Positions 11,791-22,879 of a stretch of 64,000 nt of DNA are shown here, piece after piece (within the stretch, counting starts at the first letter, position 1; the number at the start of each line of letters is the position of its first letter). Below the pieces are notes generated by a model. That model made no database searches. It saw only the letters and a list, made by a program, of their open reading frames with translations, and had not been told where the DNA came from. Source of the stretch: Kryptolebias marmoratus. Taxonomy: Eukaryota; Chordata; Actinopteri; Cyprinodontiformes; Rivulidae. The position numbers were made by a program, and so were the translations under genes. The stretch covers positions 2,602,578 to 2,666,577 of the forward strand of contig NC_051435.1 in NCBI RefSeq assembly GCF_001649575.2, written 5' to 3'.

Positions 11791-12770
11791 TGTAGGAGTT
11801 TTTAATGTTTTAACGACCTTTTATGATCTGGAAAAATAAAATATTGTCTTTACTAACAAAATAAATGAGGCGAGTTTAGTTAGAAGTAGCTTTTTGGGCA
11901 GTGGTGTGATATTTAGTTACCAAGGAACATCTGATAAATGAGACTCGAGAGGATGATTGTAATTATTTAGAGTTTGTTTTTTTCCACCTGGTGGCTTTTT
12001 TTTAAAGAATAAACATATTGAGACATTTCTGAAGGCAGATGACTAAAAATGGAGCTTTTATTCAGACGGATCTCCTCGTTTCGTCCACCGGGGTAAAAAC
12101 CAACAGTAATCTGTAAAAACGTACCATAAATGGTTCCCTGACACATACCTGACACCGCTCTGCATCCGTCCGTGTTGAGAGCTCGTTGGGGGACAGGAGG
12201 TTTCCACGATGAGGAAGACCTGTTCTTCATCACTGTCAACCCTCCGTCCCCGGAGGACCCGTCCTGAGCTGCTTTGGAGCTTAAGGCCACGTTTTTTGCT
12301 CGTCACCTAATCATCCCTCGCATAAACGAGCAGCAGCGTCGCCGGGCCGGTTCCGTAAACACGTCTGGAGCGAACGCCGAACCACCGTCCTGTCCGCAGA
12401 CGCAGAGTCGTCAATCACGGTCCCAGAGGTGGCTGTCAGTGTCAGGGCAGCAGCAGCGTAAGTGAAAAAGCAAGCGGCGTGCAGATAAATTCGAGGAGAG
12501 GTGAAGACAGGTAGCGTTCAGCAGCTGGCCATCTGGCCCCCATCAGGTCCCTGAATGCTTCCTTTTATTGCTTTTCATTGCTTTTGCAAACAGCCTGTCA
12601 GTCGAACCCCAGATAATTACCTTCTGCCGACTGGGGTGGATTTTAAAGATGGTTCCTTCGTTAAATAACGTTAAACGCTTCATTATAAACTCTTGTTCCT
12701 GTTTTATTCCTCGTCAGATGGACGCTTCTCCCCGTCAGCTGCCAGTCCTCCCAGGAGTGGACGCTCCGGC

Positions 12771-12930
12771 AGGTTCACCCCGAAGGTCAGACCGCGCAGG
12801 CCTCAGTCAGCAGGTGAAAGGTCAAAGGTTAAAGTCTAAAAACAACATGGCAGGGACAGCTGTTTACCCAGAATGCACTGCAGCTGTCAGCACGGCGGTG
12901 GAGGGCTGATGGTTTGGGCTTGTTTGCTGC
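12771..12930 (+). mobile_element. Tc1-derived compound repeat, partial copy 1
   Basis: A short copy carrying TTCACCCCGAAGGTCAGACC, the CAGTCAGCAGGT joint and the transposase-like stretch encoding CQHGGGGLMVWA, which recalls the Tc1 transposase motif KHGGGSLMVWG. It is truncated on both sides. Confidence 0.7.
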
Positions 12931-13454
12931 CATCGGCGTCAGGGACGGACTGTTTACTTCCTGTTTTATTTCCCATCACGCCACCCGCGGGCGTCTCCGT
13001 GATGTCGTTCCGGTGGAAACGGTTCTGTCTCAGGTTTTTACCTGCTCTTGTTTTATTTAAAAGTTTGTTTAATGAACTTTAAGCTTTTAGAAACTGCAGA
13101 TTTCCTCATCAGTAGATCCGTCCTGCAGGTTTACACTCCAGGAATGTGGTTGGATAACGAATCTCCAGCTGCCTTGGACTACTCCCTCACCCCCTAACAT
13201 CCTTCTTCCCGTTCTCTCACTCCGACTTCCTCACCTGTCAGAGGCGGAATGTTGCTGGCGGGCGCGGGCCTCCAGGGTCCGGCTCTTGACAGATGTAACG
13301 ACGCTCAGTCAAACCGTTTACCAGCTCCCGGCTGCTGCAGTCCGCTCCAAACGAGCAGCAGAAGGAGAGAGAGATGCAGCCGAGCGAGAGCCGGGTCAGT
13401 CACCGGCTGGATCTGCTGAGCTGATCTTTAAACGCACGTTACACCTCGGACCTC

Positions 13455-14545
13455 TCGGCCGAGGTTCTGGTTCTGGTTCTGGACCGTTCTGCTGTTTTTG
13501 GGATCATTGTCCTGTTTGTCACATCTGACTCCAGAATCAGCCCAAACCATCAGCCCTCCACCACCGTGCTGACAGCTGCAGTGCATTCTGGGTAAACATC
13601 TGTCCTCTGGTCTGCAGAGGAGCCCAAACCATCAGCCCTCCACCACCGTGCTGACAGCTGCAGTGCATTCTGGGTAAACATCTGTCCTCTGGTTCTGGTC
13701 CAGAAGTCTTCTGGTTCCTTCAGATGAAACAAACCATGACCTTTGACTTTTAACCTGCTGACTGAGGCCCGTAGAGTCTGAGGTGGAGCTCACTGCACGG
13801 TCTGACCTTTGGGGTGAATCTGCTGGCAGCTGATCTTAAATGTCTCCTCTCCTTTCTGTAGAACGATGGACTCCAGATAGTTCGGAAATTACCTTTGACC
13901 TTTGACCTGCTGACTGAGGCCCGTAGAGTCTGATGGAGCTCATTGCACGGTCTGACCTTCAGGGTGAAGATCAGCAGCTGTCTGAAATGTCTCCCCTCTG
14001 TAGAACGATGGACTCCAGATAGTTTGGAAATGACCTTTGACCCTTCCCACATTGATGGGCAGCAACTCTGAGGTCATTGCTGATGTCTTTCCACCCTGGC
14101 GTTGTGTTAACACACACCTGCAGAACCTGCTGGTTCTGAACCTCTGAGGTTCTGAGGAAGCAGCGGCTCTAACGTCGTTCATCCTTCCAGTGAAACCGTT
14201 TACCTCTGGTTCTGGTTCTGCTCCAGAAGTCTTCTGGTTCCTTCAAGTCGAGAGAAGAGGCTTTAACCTTTGAACTTTGACCTGCTGACTGAGGCCTGTA
14301 GAGGCTGAGATGGAGCTCACTGTACAGTCTGACCTTCGGGGTGAATCTGCTGGCAGCTGATCTCCTCTCCTCTCAGTAGAGCGATGGACTCCAGGTAGTT
14401 CAGAAATGACCTTTGACCCTTCCAGACAGCTGCCTGCCTGAGGTCATTGCTGATGTCTTTCCGCCCTGGCGTTGTGTTAGCACAGAGCAGCAGAACCTCT
14501 GAGATCCTGAGGAAGCAGCTTTTTATTCCCTGTTTCTGCATAAAT
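13455..14545 (-). mobile_element. Tc1-derived compound repeat, copy 2, internally duplicated
   Basis: Read on the minus strand this is the same repeat as copies 1 and 3-6. A block ending in the GGGGLMVWA-coding part occurs twice in direct succession (about 13535-13615 and 13620-13692). A block of about 150 bp with CTGACTGAGGCC and GATGGACTCCAGATAGTT occurs three times (near 13741, 13895 and 14268). The reading frame is broken throughout. Confidence 0.75.
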
Positions 14546-17063
14546 TAATGTTTTGTTTGGTTTTATTTTTATTTTACAACCGAATCATTTCCAGTTATGT
14601 CCTTTTAACTAAAAATAAGATATTTTAAGCCCGACTGTGATTTTTTTCCCTCCTAAATTGCTCATTTTTGCAACATTAGATATCTGTGAGGCAAGAAGAG
14701 CTCATATGGAGGTAATACCGTTCAGTCTGCCGTGGGTCCATCGGCGACCAGGCCGCTCTCTGTGGCACGTCTCCAGCTCGCAGCGGGAAAGGAAGTGGCT
14801 CTCACGGGCAGAGCTCCATTCGCCCTCTGCTGGGCGAAAGCCAGGCCTCGGTGAGGCCGTGGGCGGAGCGGGTCACGCTGTCGGATCACATCCTCTCACC
14901 GTCGCCTCGCAGGGAAAGGAGCCGAGTCAGGGAGAAAGCTTCTATCTCGTCTTAAAGAGGCTCGGATGGGACAGAAAAACACTTTAATTCAATAAAAAAC
15001 TTCAATAAACTGAAAGGTGACACTTTATATTCAACCTGAAAGTCAAATCTGCTGAAACCAGAATCATTTAAATCAGGAAGTTTCTGCATGAACTCACTTT
15101 ACGTTTAATTAACTACGATTTAAATGTAAATAAAACACTAACAGACTCTAAACTGATAATAAGCAAACTAATTAGTGTCAGGTTGAAGTGTTTGGTATAA
15201 TAAAAGAGATTATTTTTAATTTAAAGCACTGAAAACAAATCAGCGTTTAACTGATTCCAAAGAAAAACTACACAAAAAAAGGTACTTTTATGGTTTTAAT
15301 GAAGGTTTTATTTGTCCTAACAGCAGTTAATTGTTTTTCTTTTGCATAAAATGTAAAATAACTTTAACATTAAACCTCAGAGTTCAAGTAGTTTATTTAT
15401 CTAAGATGTGAAACATTAATATTTCTCAAAACCAGATAATAATAATAATAATAATGTGGCGATGAATTAATCATGTGTTTTTATTTATGATAAACCAGGA
15501 AGTCACGGAATAATTAAAAATACTTGGGATTAATCCTCAGATGAGGTCATCCTTTTAAAATTCTCTGTTAAAGTTAATTAAATGCAGTTAAAACACAGAA
15601 ACAGAAACCAGAAACAAGCTAAAGACTTTATTTGTTAAAACAAGTAGATACAGAGTTTTTTGAGCTACATTGTGGTTTTTTTTTTTTACGTCACACACCT
15701 TCGGCGGCTTAGAAAGACAACAAACAACACAAATGAGCAAAAACATATCAAAATCAGTTTTTACAACTTCTGTAGCAACCAACCGTTTCCGTTGGCGTGC
15801 CGTAGTGCAAACTGGGTCGTTCGACAGGCCGATGCGGTTCAAGTTCCTTCCGTCCGACGAGGAGCTTTCAACGATTCAAGTGTCGGGCTGTTTTTTTATT
15901 TATTTTTTTATTTTATGTTTTTGTTTTTAAGTCTTAAAGGTGCTCATCGCAAAAACGTGAAGAAAGTTAACCTGAACTACGGCTTTCAAAGAGGTTCCGT
16001 TCTTTAACGCGGGTACGCGCTCGATGTAAACAAAGCGCTCGACCTGCATTAGGCTGTCGTAGGTCAGGGGTCTGCAACCCGCGGCTCCGGGGCCACGCAC
16101 GACTCGTCTGCGACTTCCAGACGTGTTTCCTTCTGAAAACCACCAGAAAAAATAAACATTTGATGCAACAAAAACGCGCCGAGTTGTTCTGCTTCCTCTC
16201 GATTTGCCTTTTTTATACAAACAAATACTTTATTATGCACTGAAATAAGTTAACGAGGAGCAAATATATGTTTTATTAATGGGAGGCTTGTTAATTAAGA
16301 TTTGCAGGTTTTTATTCCTCTCTGAAAATAACTCGTAAAAATCAGATCAAATTGCCAATAAATGTCAGCGGATTCATTATAGAGCTTTAATTTTTAAAAT
16401 GGAACAAAGTAGCAGACTGAATGAGCTGCTTCGTCGTTATTCGTGGCTCTGCAGCAGAAATATAAAATTCACTTCGGCCGTTTATCTGCAGGGTTAACTT
16501 CGGTGCTTCGCGGCTTTGCGATGAGCTCCTTTAAAGGCGGATTCTCTGCTGGGTAGGTTGGAGCGCGGCGCTTCACCCTGGAAGAAAAACCCTCCTCTTC
16601 ACCGGCCTCTGATTGGATGAAGGTTTATTTGGTCGTTCTGCCAGGGTGAAACCGCGCCCTAAAGTCCCGGTTCCTGTCTGAAAACAAACTGACAGAATGA
16701 TTATCACTAAGGAAGCAAAGCGCAGCGACAGGTGCGTTAGTTGGCATCTCGGCTATGATTGGAGTGTAGTGGAGTACGATCAGGCAGCACGACTGTTTAA
16801 ATGGAAAGACAAGGTGGGAAAGGAGGCAGTTTTTAAAAAAAACAACAACATTTCAGTCTATATTCACTCCGGAGTCCATCTTGTGTGTTTTGTGTTCCTG
16901 CAGCTGGCTTCAAGCCTCGGTGAGGAGAAGCTGGAGCTGCAGGATGCCAAAGCGCCGCCCTGCAGGAAGATCGGGCCGTTTGTGCTTCTATTGCACTGGA
17001 ACTGGTGGATTGGTTGGGTCAGATAGTCTGTAGGGGGTGGGGGGTGGTGGTTTCTGTCTCAAC
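14546..17063. other. AT-rich intergenic DNA downstream of mstn
   Basis: No gene is recognised. It holds an (AAT)n run near 15438-15455 and, near 16065, the phrase CAGGGGTCTGCAACCCGCGG, which resembles the end of a fish hAT MITE with no partner end found. On the minus strand an AATAAA at 16624-16629 could be the myostatin polyadenylation signal, about 435 nt past the stop codon. Confidence 0.4.
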
Positions 17064-19545
17064 TCAAGAGCAGCCGCAGCGGTCCACCACCATGGAGGGG
17101 ATCTTGCCGTAGATGATCTGCTCCATGCGGTTGAAGTAGAGCATGTTGATGGAGGACATCTTGGTGGGGGTGCAGCAGGGGCCCGTGGTCCCTCTGGGGT
17201 TGGCTTTGTTCACCAGGTGGGTGTGGGGGTACTTCTGCAGGTGCCTGGACTCGCACTCTCCGGAGCAGTAGTTGGCCTTGTAGCGCTTCGGGGCAATAAT
17301 CCAGTCCCAGCCGAAGTCCTCGAAGTCCACCGTGAGCGGGTAGCGGCAGCACCGGGACTCCGGAGAGTTCTCGTCGCAGTCCAGACCCGAGTCTCTCCGG
17401 GCTCTCCGGGGCCCCTCGGCGATCTTTACCTCCATGAACGGTTGCTGAAAGGACAGGAGACGTGAGTTTACAGCTGCGGCCAGAAGCTGCCATCTTAATG
17501 ATGTCTCTGAACCGACTGATCGTAGAACTTTAACGGGTTTAAGAACAGGAACCACAGGTTTCAGTTCACAGCAGGCTCCTGGGCTCTTCTTTCTGAGGGG
17601 GGACAGTTCGGCTCTTCCAGACATTGTTTAAACATTATTCCATCTACGGTTCTCCTCCCTGAGTTCCTTACACCTCCAGTTTTGTTCCGAGTTTTGGTCG
17701 AATCTTTTTAATCCTAGCAAAGACAAACCACTAGCTGCTGTCAATCATGATCACTAAGGATAACATTTGAAGTTAAAAGACTTTCTAGGAACACTTCAGC
17801 AGCACTTTTAAAAAGGTTTAGTTGAATGTTTGGATGCATTGGAGCCGGTTTTTATCAGTTTAACGCAGCGCGGGTCAGAGAAATTAATAAAGAAGTTGAA
17901 ACTTGTTTTTAAAAAAACGTTGAAGTTGTTTAATTTCTGCTCTCTGCAAACAGAACGACTCAAATAAACATGAAACAAATCAGAAATCAACACAGTTCAA
18001 ACAGACACAGAAACCTTGTTGCCTCAGGCTGGTGGCACTGATATCAGTGTGTGTGTGTGTGTGTGTGTGCAGGCAATTACTCTGATTTTCAGTCACACAC
18101 GGCACTCTGAGGAATGTGGAACGGGTAAACTTTTCTGTAATGGGGTAATAAGATTTGGGGTTAATGTTGGCCGGGCGTCTGTCCAAACGCAGGTGTGCGC
18201 CAACATGGAGTCCGGCCTGATTAGCAGCTTTCAAAAGGTTTTTTTTTCTAAACTGACTCCTTCATCCTGCAGGAGGTGCTGGAGGATTGAGTCGCCTGCT
18301 GACTCTGCAAAGACTCCAACCTTTGGAAGTTTAAAGGCTTTGCAGGATGACAGCTTGATCAATGTTGGTGTTTTTTGTTCCTAAAGTGAAGGTTCGCGGT
18401 CAAACCGACTCACCAAGCCCTCCTCCCCGGGCTCTGCGGAGGTCACGGCCAAATCTTTCCCCCTGGAGTCGAAGGCGTTGATCTCGATGCCCCAGTTGGT
18501 CTCGGGCTGCCGCAGCCACACGGCCAGGACCTGCTTCACGTCGATGCTCTGCCAGGAGCTGACCCCGGCGCTCACGTCGATCTTCAGGAACCGGATCCGC
18601 ACGTGCCGGGTCCCGTCTGCGACCGGCGTCAGGCGGGAGATCTGCAGGAACACGGTGGTCGCCTCGTCCGCGGGGCGCAGGTGCACCCAGAGCTGCGCGC
18701 GCACCACGCGGCTGGCTTGCAGCTTGTTGCTGAAGGAGAAGAAGCAGCACTTGGGCTCCCCGTCCACCTGGACCGCGGACTCAGCTGCGGAGGAAAGAGG
18801 GCAGATGGATAAACACGCAGCAGGTTTCTGACCTTTGCAGTGTTTTATATAAATACACTCACCTCACAAATCTAAAACCCAGCATGAAGCCAAATTTAAA
18901 CCTTCTTCTTGGCGCATTCTGTGCGTAAAAGCGCATTTTACGTACAAATTAAAAGCTGTTCTTTGAGCATTCTCTGCGTGAAACCGCGTTTTAGAAGACG
19001 CAAACTGAAATCTTTATTTTGTGCCCTCTGTGCGCAAAGCCACATTTTATGCACATAGAGTGCGCGCTTAAACCCGATCTGTGCGTAAAAAGCGCTTTTA
19101 CGCACAGAACGCGCAAAGACAAAAGGGTTGGATTTCATCCCAAAAACTCCAAGCAAGCAGACTCACGTTCAGTGGCCATCATCATGACGGTCTCCGCGGT
19201 CGCGTGCTCGTCGTCCTCCTCCAGAACCACGTCCCTGTTGTCGTCCCCCAGCACGTCGTACTGGTCGAGCAGCTGCTGCAGCGGCGGCGCTTTGGGCAGC
19301 AGCTGCTTCACCACGTCCCGGCTGATGTTCGGGGCCTCCTTCATCCGCAGCTTGCTCAGGATCTGGGACTTGATGGCGTTCAGCCGCATGGTTCGGATCT
19401 GCTGCCGGACCTCGCAGCTCGCGCACTGCTCCGTGTCCGCGGGGCTCGTGGCGTGGGGCTGCTGGTGCGCGTCCTGCTCGCTCGGGACAGCCGGAGCCAA
19501 GGCGGTGAGCAGGCAGAGGCAGAGCGCAGTCTGAGCCGCAGGCAT
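17064..19545 (-). CDS. mstnb: Myostatin (GDF8), complete, 3 exons, 376 aa
   Basis: Myostatin is a secreted TGF-beta ligand that limits muscle growth through activin type II receptors. Exons on the minus strand are 19167-19545 (379 nt), 18414-18784 (371 nt) and 17064-17444 (381 nt), joined by GT-AG introns, giving 376 aa. Residues 1-22 or so form a signal peptide ([13 protein letters not shown]). The prodomain carries one NIS glycosylation site and [13 protein letters not shown]. The furin site RARR is at 264-267, leaving a 109-aa mature ligand with the cystine-knot pattern [33 protein letters not shown] and CGCS at the C-terminus. An upstream in-frame codon (19605) exists, but the start at 19545 gives the normal signal peptide. 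Linkage to pms1 and hibch indicates the mstnb copy. Mature residues in ECESRH, KMSSINM and NRMEQ differ from the usual ECEYMH, KMSPINM and NRKEQ or NGKEQ. Confidence 0.97.
18046..18070. repeat. (GT)n microsatellite in mstn intron 2
   Basis: About twelve GT dinucleotides in a row, inside the 969-bp intron between myostatin exons 2 and 3. Confidence 0.95.
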
Positions 19546-19627
19546 CGTCTCGAAGGTCGGCTCGGTTCTGCTGTGGGAGAAATGAGCCTCACCGAGCGGC
19601 GTCATGCTTTATCAGCGCGCGCGCCTC

Positions 19628-19663
19628 TTTATACTCCAACCTTCAGCTCTCGCTGTGATTGGC
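19628..19663 (-). promoter_or_regulatory. mstn core promoter: TATA box and CCAAT box
   Basis: On the minus strand a TATAAA lies at 19628-19633, about 85 nt upstream of the myostatin ATG. An inverted GATTGG (CCAAT box, 19658-19663 on the plus strand) lies about 25 nt further upstream. The predicted transcription start is near 19600. Confidence 0.7.
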
Positions 19664-19740
19664 TGGAGAGGCAACAATGAACTCTAACCGACTGCACGGA
19701 GAGAAGTATTGAATTATTTATTTATGTATTTATTTATTTA

Positions 19741-19753
19741 TGCTGAGTCAGCA
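19741..19753. promoter_or_regulatory. Perfect TRE-type Maf recognition palindrome upstream of mstn
   Basis: TGCTGAGTCAGCA is a perfect 13-bp palindrome and equals the consensus TRE-type Maf recognition element, which also contains an AP-1 core. It sits about 110 bp upstream of the myostatin TATA box, next to a TATTTATTTA-rich stretch. The match is seen directly; any function is inferred. Confidence 0.6.
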
Positions 19754-19899
19754 TCGTTCTTTTCCTGTTTATACTTTATTTCATACTTTCAGCCGTTTAG
19801 AGACCAAAACTCCTTCAGCTGCTGTGACTATAGTATTTTTCTAAATAACTAACTGTATTGAACTTTTTTGGTTTAATTTAAATAAATGGAGGTTTTTAA

Positions 19900-20260
19900 T
19901 ATTAACTTTACAGTTTTTGTAATGCTCATTTTAGCTCCTTTTGTACTAATCTGAGCTTTTAGCTACTGTTTTGGTGGTTTTAGGTTGTCTTTTTTTTGTT
20001 TGTTTATCTTAACTTGAGTTGTTTTACTCATGTTAGCTTTATAATATTATTTTTTGCTATTGTTAGCCCCATTTGTGCTAATCTTAGCTTTTAGCTTCCA
20101 GCTACTGTTCCTCTGGTTTTGGCTACTGTTGTGCTAATCTTAGCTTTTATCTCTTTTTTTTGTTAATCTTAGCTCGTAGCTGCTGTTTTGCTCATTTTAG
20201 CTTCTGTTCCACTTGTTTTGACAGATTAGTTTCAGCTGAATTTTAGCTGAAAAAGCTCGT
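19900..20260. repeat. Degenerate TTTTAGC-type repeat upstream of mstn
   Basis: Recurring phrases such as AATCTTAGCTTTTAGCT, TAGCTACTGTT and GTGCTAATCTTAGC mark another patch of the window-wide TAGC repeat, here between mstn and ddt. The rest of 19760-21100 is AT-rich with no gene recognised. Confidence 0.7.
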
Positions 20261-21254
20261 CAGACTTCAGCTGTTGGTCTGAAATCATCCAATCATCTGA
20301 TGAATCTTAAATCACCTCCTGGCTCAGCTCAGCTGTGAAGATGTTTTATATTTCTGTCTGTTTTGATCAAAAATAATCTGATGAAGCTGCGTCTTTAACA
20401 ACATCCTGTGAGTTAATGATGTTAGAAAGAGGATTTTCTTTAATAAGATCAGTTTAAAATAAAGAACTCATGAAATCCTGAAGCTGCAGATGGGAGGACA
20501 GCGCCATCAGCTGGTAAATGTTACACATTACATCATTAATGTTTGCTTTAAAAACTCCTGAATTGTTGGCATTTCTTCAGATATGAAGAAACAGAAACTA
20601 AATCTGTTTCTGCAACAAAAAATATAATTTAAAACGAGATAAGTAAAAATTGGTGTTTTGTTTTTAAATAAAACACAAGGACGTTAGCGAGGCGCTGAGT
20701 AAAGAAAATAACTAAACGAACAAATAAAGCATTTAGAGCCAAATAGTTTTATTTGAGCAAGTTTAAGTGGCTGAACAAAGGAAAAACATTTCTCTGAATA
20801 TGGTTTTGAACTGAAACTGAGTGAAAAAGCAGCTAAAGTCCAAAGAAAAACCATCAGAAAGTGCAGAACTGTTGCTTAAATGTAAGATATTAGTTTGTTG
20901 ACTTAAATAAGAAAAATGACAGGTGTTTTAATTATTAAAAATAATAATTTAATGGACACTTTACATTTAGTTTTTAAATGAAGCACGAAACAAACAAACA
21001 AGAACATAAAATAAAATAATATACAACAACATACAAAGTCCTAAAAATACTTTAAAATGTATTTTATTCATAAAATAACAATATACGTTACATATTGTTA
21101 ACGCAGAAAACATTTGACGCGATTTATTTTGAAAGGAACGACCGGAACAAGTATTATCTTCCGGTTACGTTGCGTCGTAGAACCCCTGATTTGTGCTCCA
21201 CGTCAAAAAGGAGTCGCGAGCCACTGGTTCCAGCTCCCGTTCCCGCCACCGGAG

Positions 21255-22851
21255 ATGCCTTTCATCGACCTCCAGACGAACCTGCCCTCCGGCTCGTTTT
21301 CGGAGGACTTTCTGAAGAAGTTCTGCTCCGTTACGGCGGCGGCTCTGGGCAAACCGGAGGACGTGAGTTAAACCGACACGTTCAGAACACCTTCAGTCGC
21401 GTTCAGCGCGTGGAACGAGCCTGTTGGTGTTCAAAGTTCAAAAGTACCGGCGTGCTTTTCATGTTTACCCGCTTGTCGACCTTCAACCGACAGCAGGTGT
21501 CGCGGTTGTGCCGTAAAGCGCTGCCCTCTGTCGTGAAGCGCGTCTGTAAACTAAACGTTAACGAATAAAACTTTTATTTGAAGTTAGTTAATAACAAACC
21601 AGTTCAACCTGAAACTGAGCTGTTTTGAGAGTGGAGGGTTATGATCAGTTTTTAAATTCATCACATTGGATAATTTTTAATTTATTTTCAAACCTCAACA
21701 ACGAATTTTGTTATCGGAGGCGTTTTCGTTTGTCTCAGTAGACTTGCCGTAGCTGCTGTAGCACACATTTGTTGCAGTAAAGTTGTGATTTTTCACGTCT
21801 TTTGTTCGCTGAACACTGAATAACATGTCTTCAAATCATATTTGACATTATCATAACATGAGTGTTTTTTATCAGTGACTTTAAAACGTTAGTTTTGCGT
21901 AAAAACGTTTAATTGTTAAACACGATGCTAATCGCGTTAGCTTCCCTATGGTGTTTACAGTGATTATTTAGCGTCTGTGCTAATTAACGTTTTTTCATTT
22001 AACTTTGAGGGATATTTGTCTGCAAATAATAGCTGACGTTATTATGGCATGACTGTCTCCAATAATCACTTTAAAAGGTTTGATTTGGGTATAAATGTCC
22101 AGTGGTAAACACGATGCTAATCAGGTTAGCTTTTCTATGGCGATTTCAACGTTAAGTTAGCATCTATGCTAATTGTTGATAGTTTTTTTAACATATGTTA
22201 TTAGATAGTGTTCATTATGTATGGGAATATATAAATCAGTGTGTTTATGTAAAATAAGTCATTTAGGTTTGTTTGTATCTGATTATCAGGTGTGTGAATA
22301 ATAACCTGATAATCAGATGTATTGATCATCGTGAGGCGCCCAGTTATGTTGTGTTTTATATCGAGTTAAAGAAGTGGAACCTAGAGTGAGACGGAGTCTG
22401 GGGAACTTGAACAAACGACCCGTCTGCACCTCCATGTTGAACCGATCTCCTTCCTGCTGTTTGTCTCCCAGAGGATGAACCTGGTGGTGCATCCTGGGCT
22501 GCCGATGCTGATCGGCGGTTCCTGCTCCCCGTGTGTGGTGCTGTCGGTGTCGGCCATCTCGGTGACCGACACTGCGGACAAGAACAAGGAGCACAGCGCC
22601 AAGATCTTCGAGTTCCTGACCAGAGAGCTGGGTCTGACGGAGGACAGGTGAGTTCCACCACAGATTTTATCAGTCAGAACATCTCAGCTCCAGTTCGCTG
22701 TCAGCTTCCTGTGGTCATGATCGAACAGGAAGTGGTTAATCTTCCAGGTGATCGGACTCTGTGGGTTATTTTTTGCAGGATTGTGATCCAGTTCCACGCG
22801 CTGCAGCCTCACCAGGTTGGAAAGAAAGGAACCGTCATGAGCTTTCTGTGA
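21255..22851 (+). CDS. ddt: D-dopachrome tautomerase (DDT/MIF-2), 3 exons, 118 aa
   Basis: DDT is a small trimeric MIF-superfamily tautomerase that acts on D-dopachrome and also works as a MIF-like cytokine. Exons are 21255-21362, 22472-22647 and 22779-22851, all with GT-AG borders, giving exactly 118 aa as in other vertebrates. The protein starts MPFIDLQTNLPSG; Pro2 becomes the N-terminal catalytic proline after Met removal. The middle exon carries HPGLPMLIGGS and FEFLTRELGLTEDR, and the last ends GKKGTVMSFL, the DDT rather than the MIF ending. The DNA just upstream has Ets-like CCGGAA and CTTCCGG motifs (21140-21166). The next gene, gstt1, is in the same orientation; ddt and theta-class GST genes are also neighbours in mammals. 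Confidence 0.96.
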
Positions 22852-22868
22852 AGAACTCCTCATTCCAT

Positions 22869-22874
22869 AATAAA
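22869..22874 (+). terminator. ddt polyadenylation signal (AATAAA)
   Basis: AATAAA lies 17 nt after the ddt stop codon. The very short 3' UTR fits this small gene; a longer alternative end is possible. Confidence 0.55.
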
Positions 22875-22879
22875 AAAAC

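Noticed and set aside
12058..12306. Minus-strand open frame with DSDEEQVFLIVETS and a perfect donor-like CAG/GTATGT
   Set aside because: It has no ATG, an in-frame stop lies just upstream, and I found no partner exon or family match. It could be a noncoding exon but cannot be supported.
17037..17465. Plus-strand 142-codon open frame over myostatin exon 3
   Set aside because: It is the antisense of a highly conserved coding exon and has no family signature.
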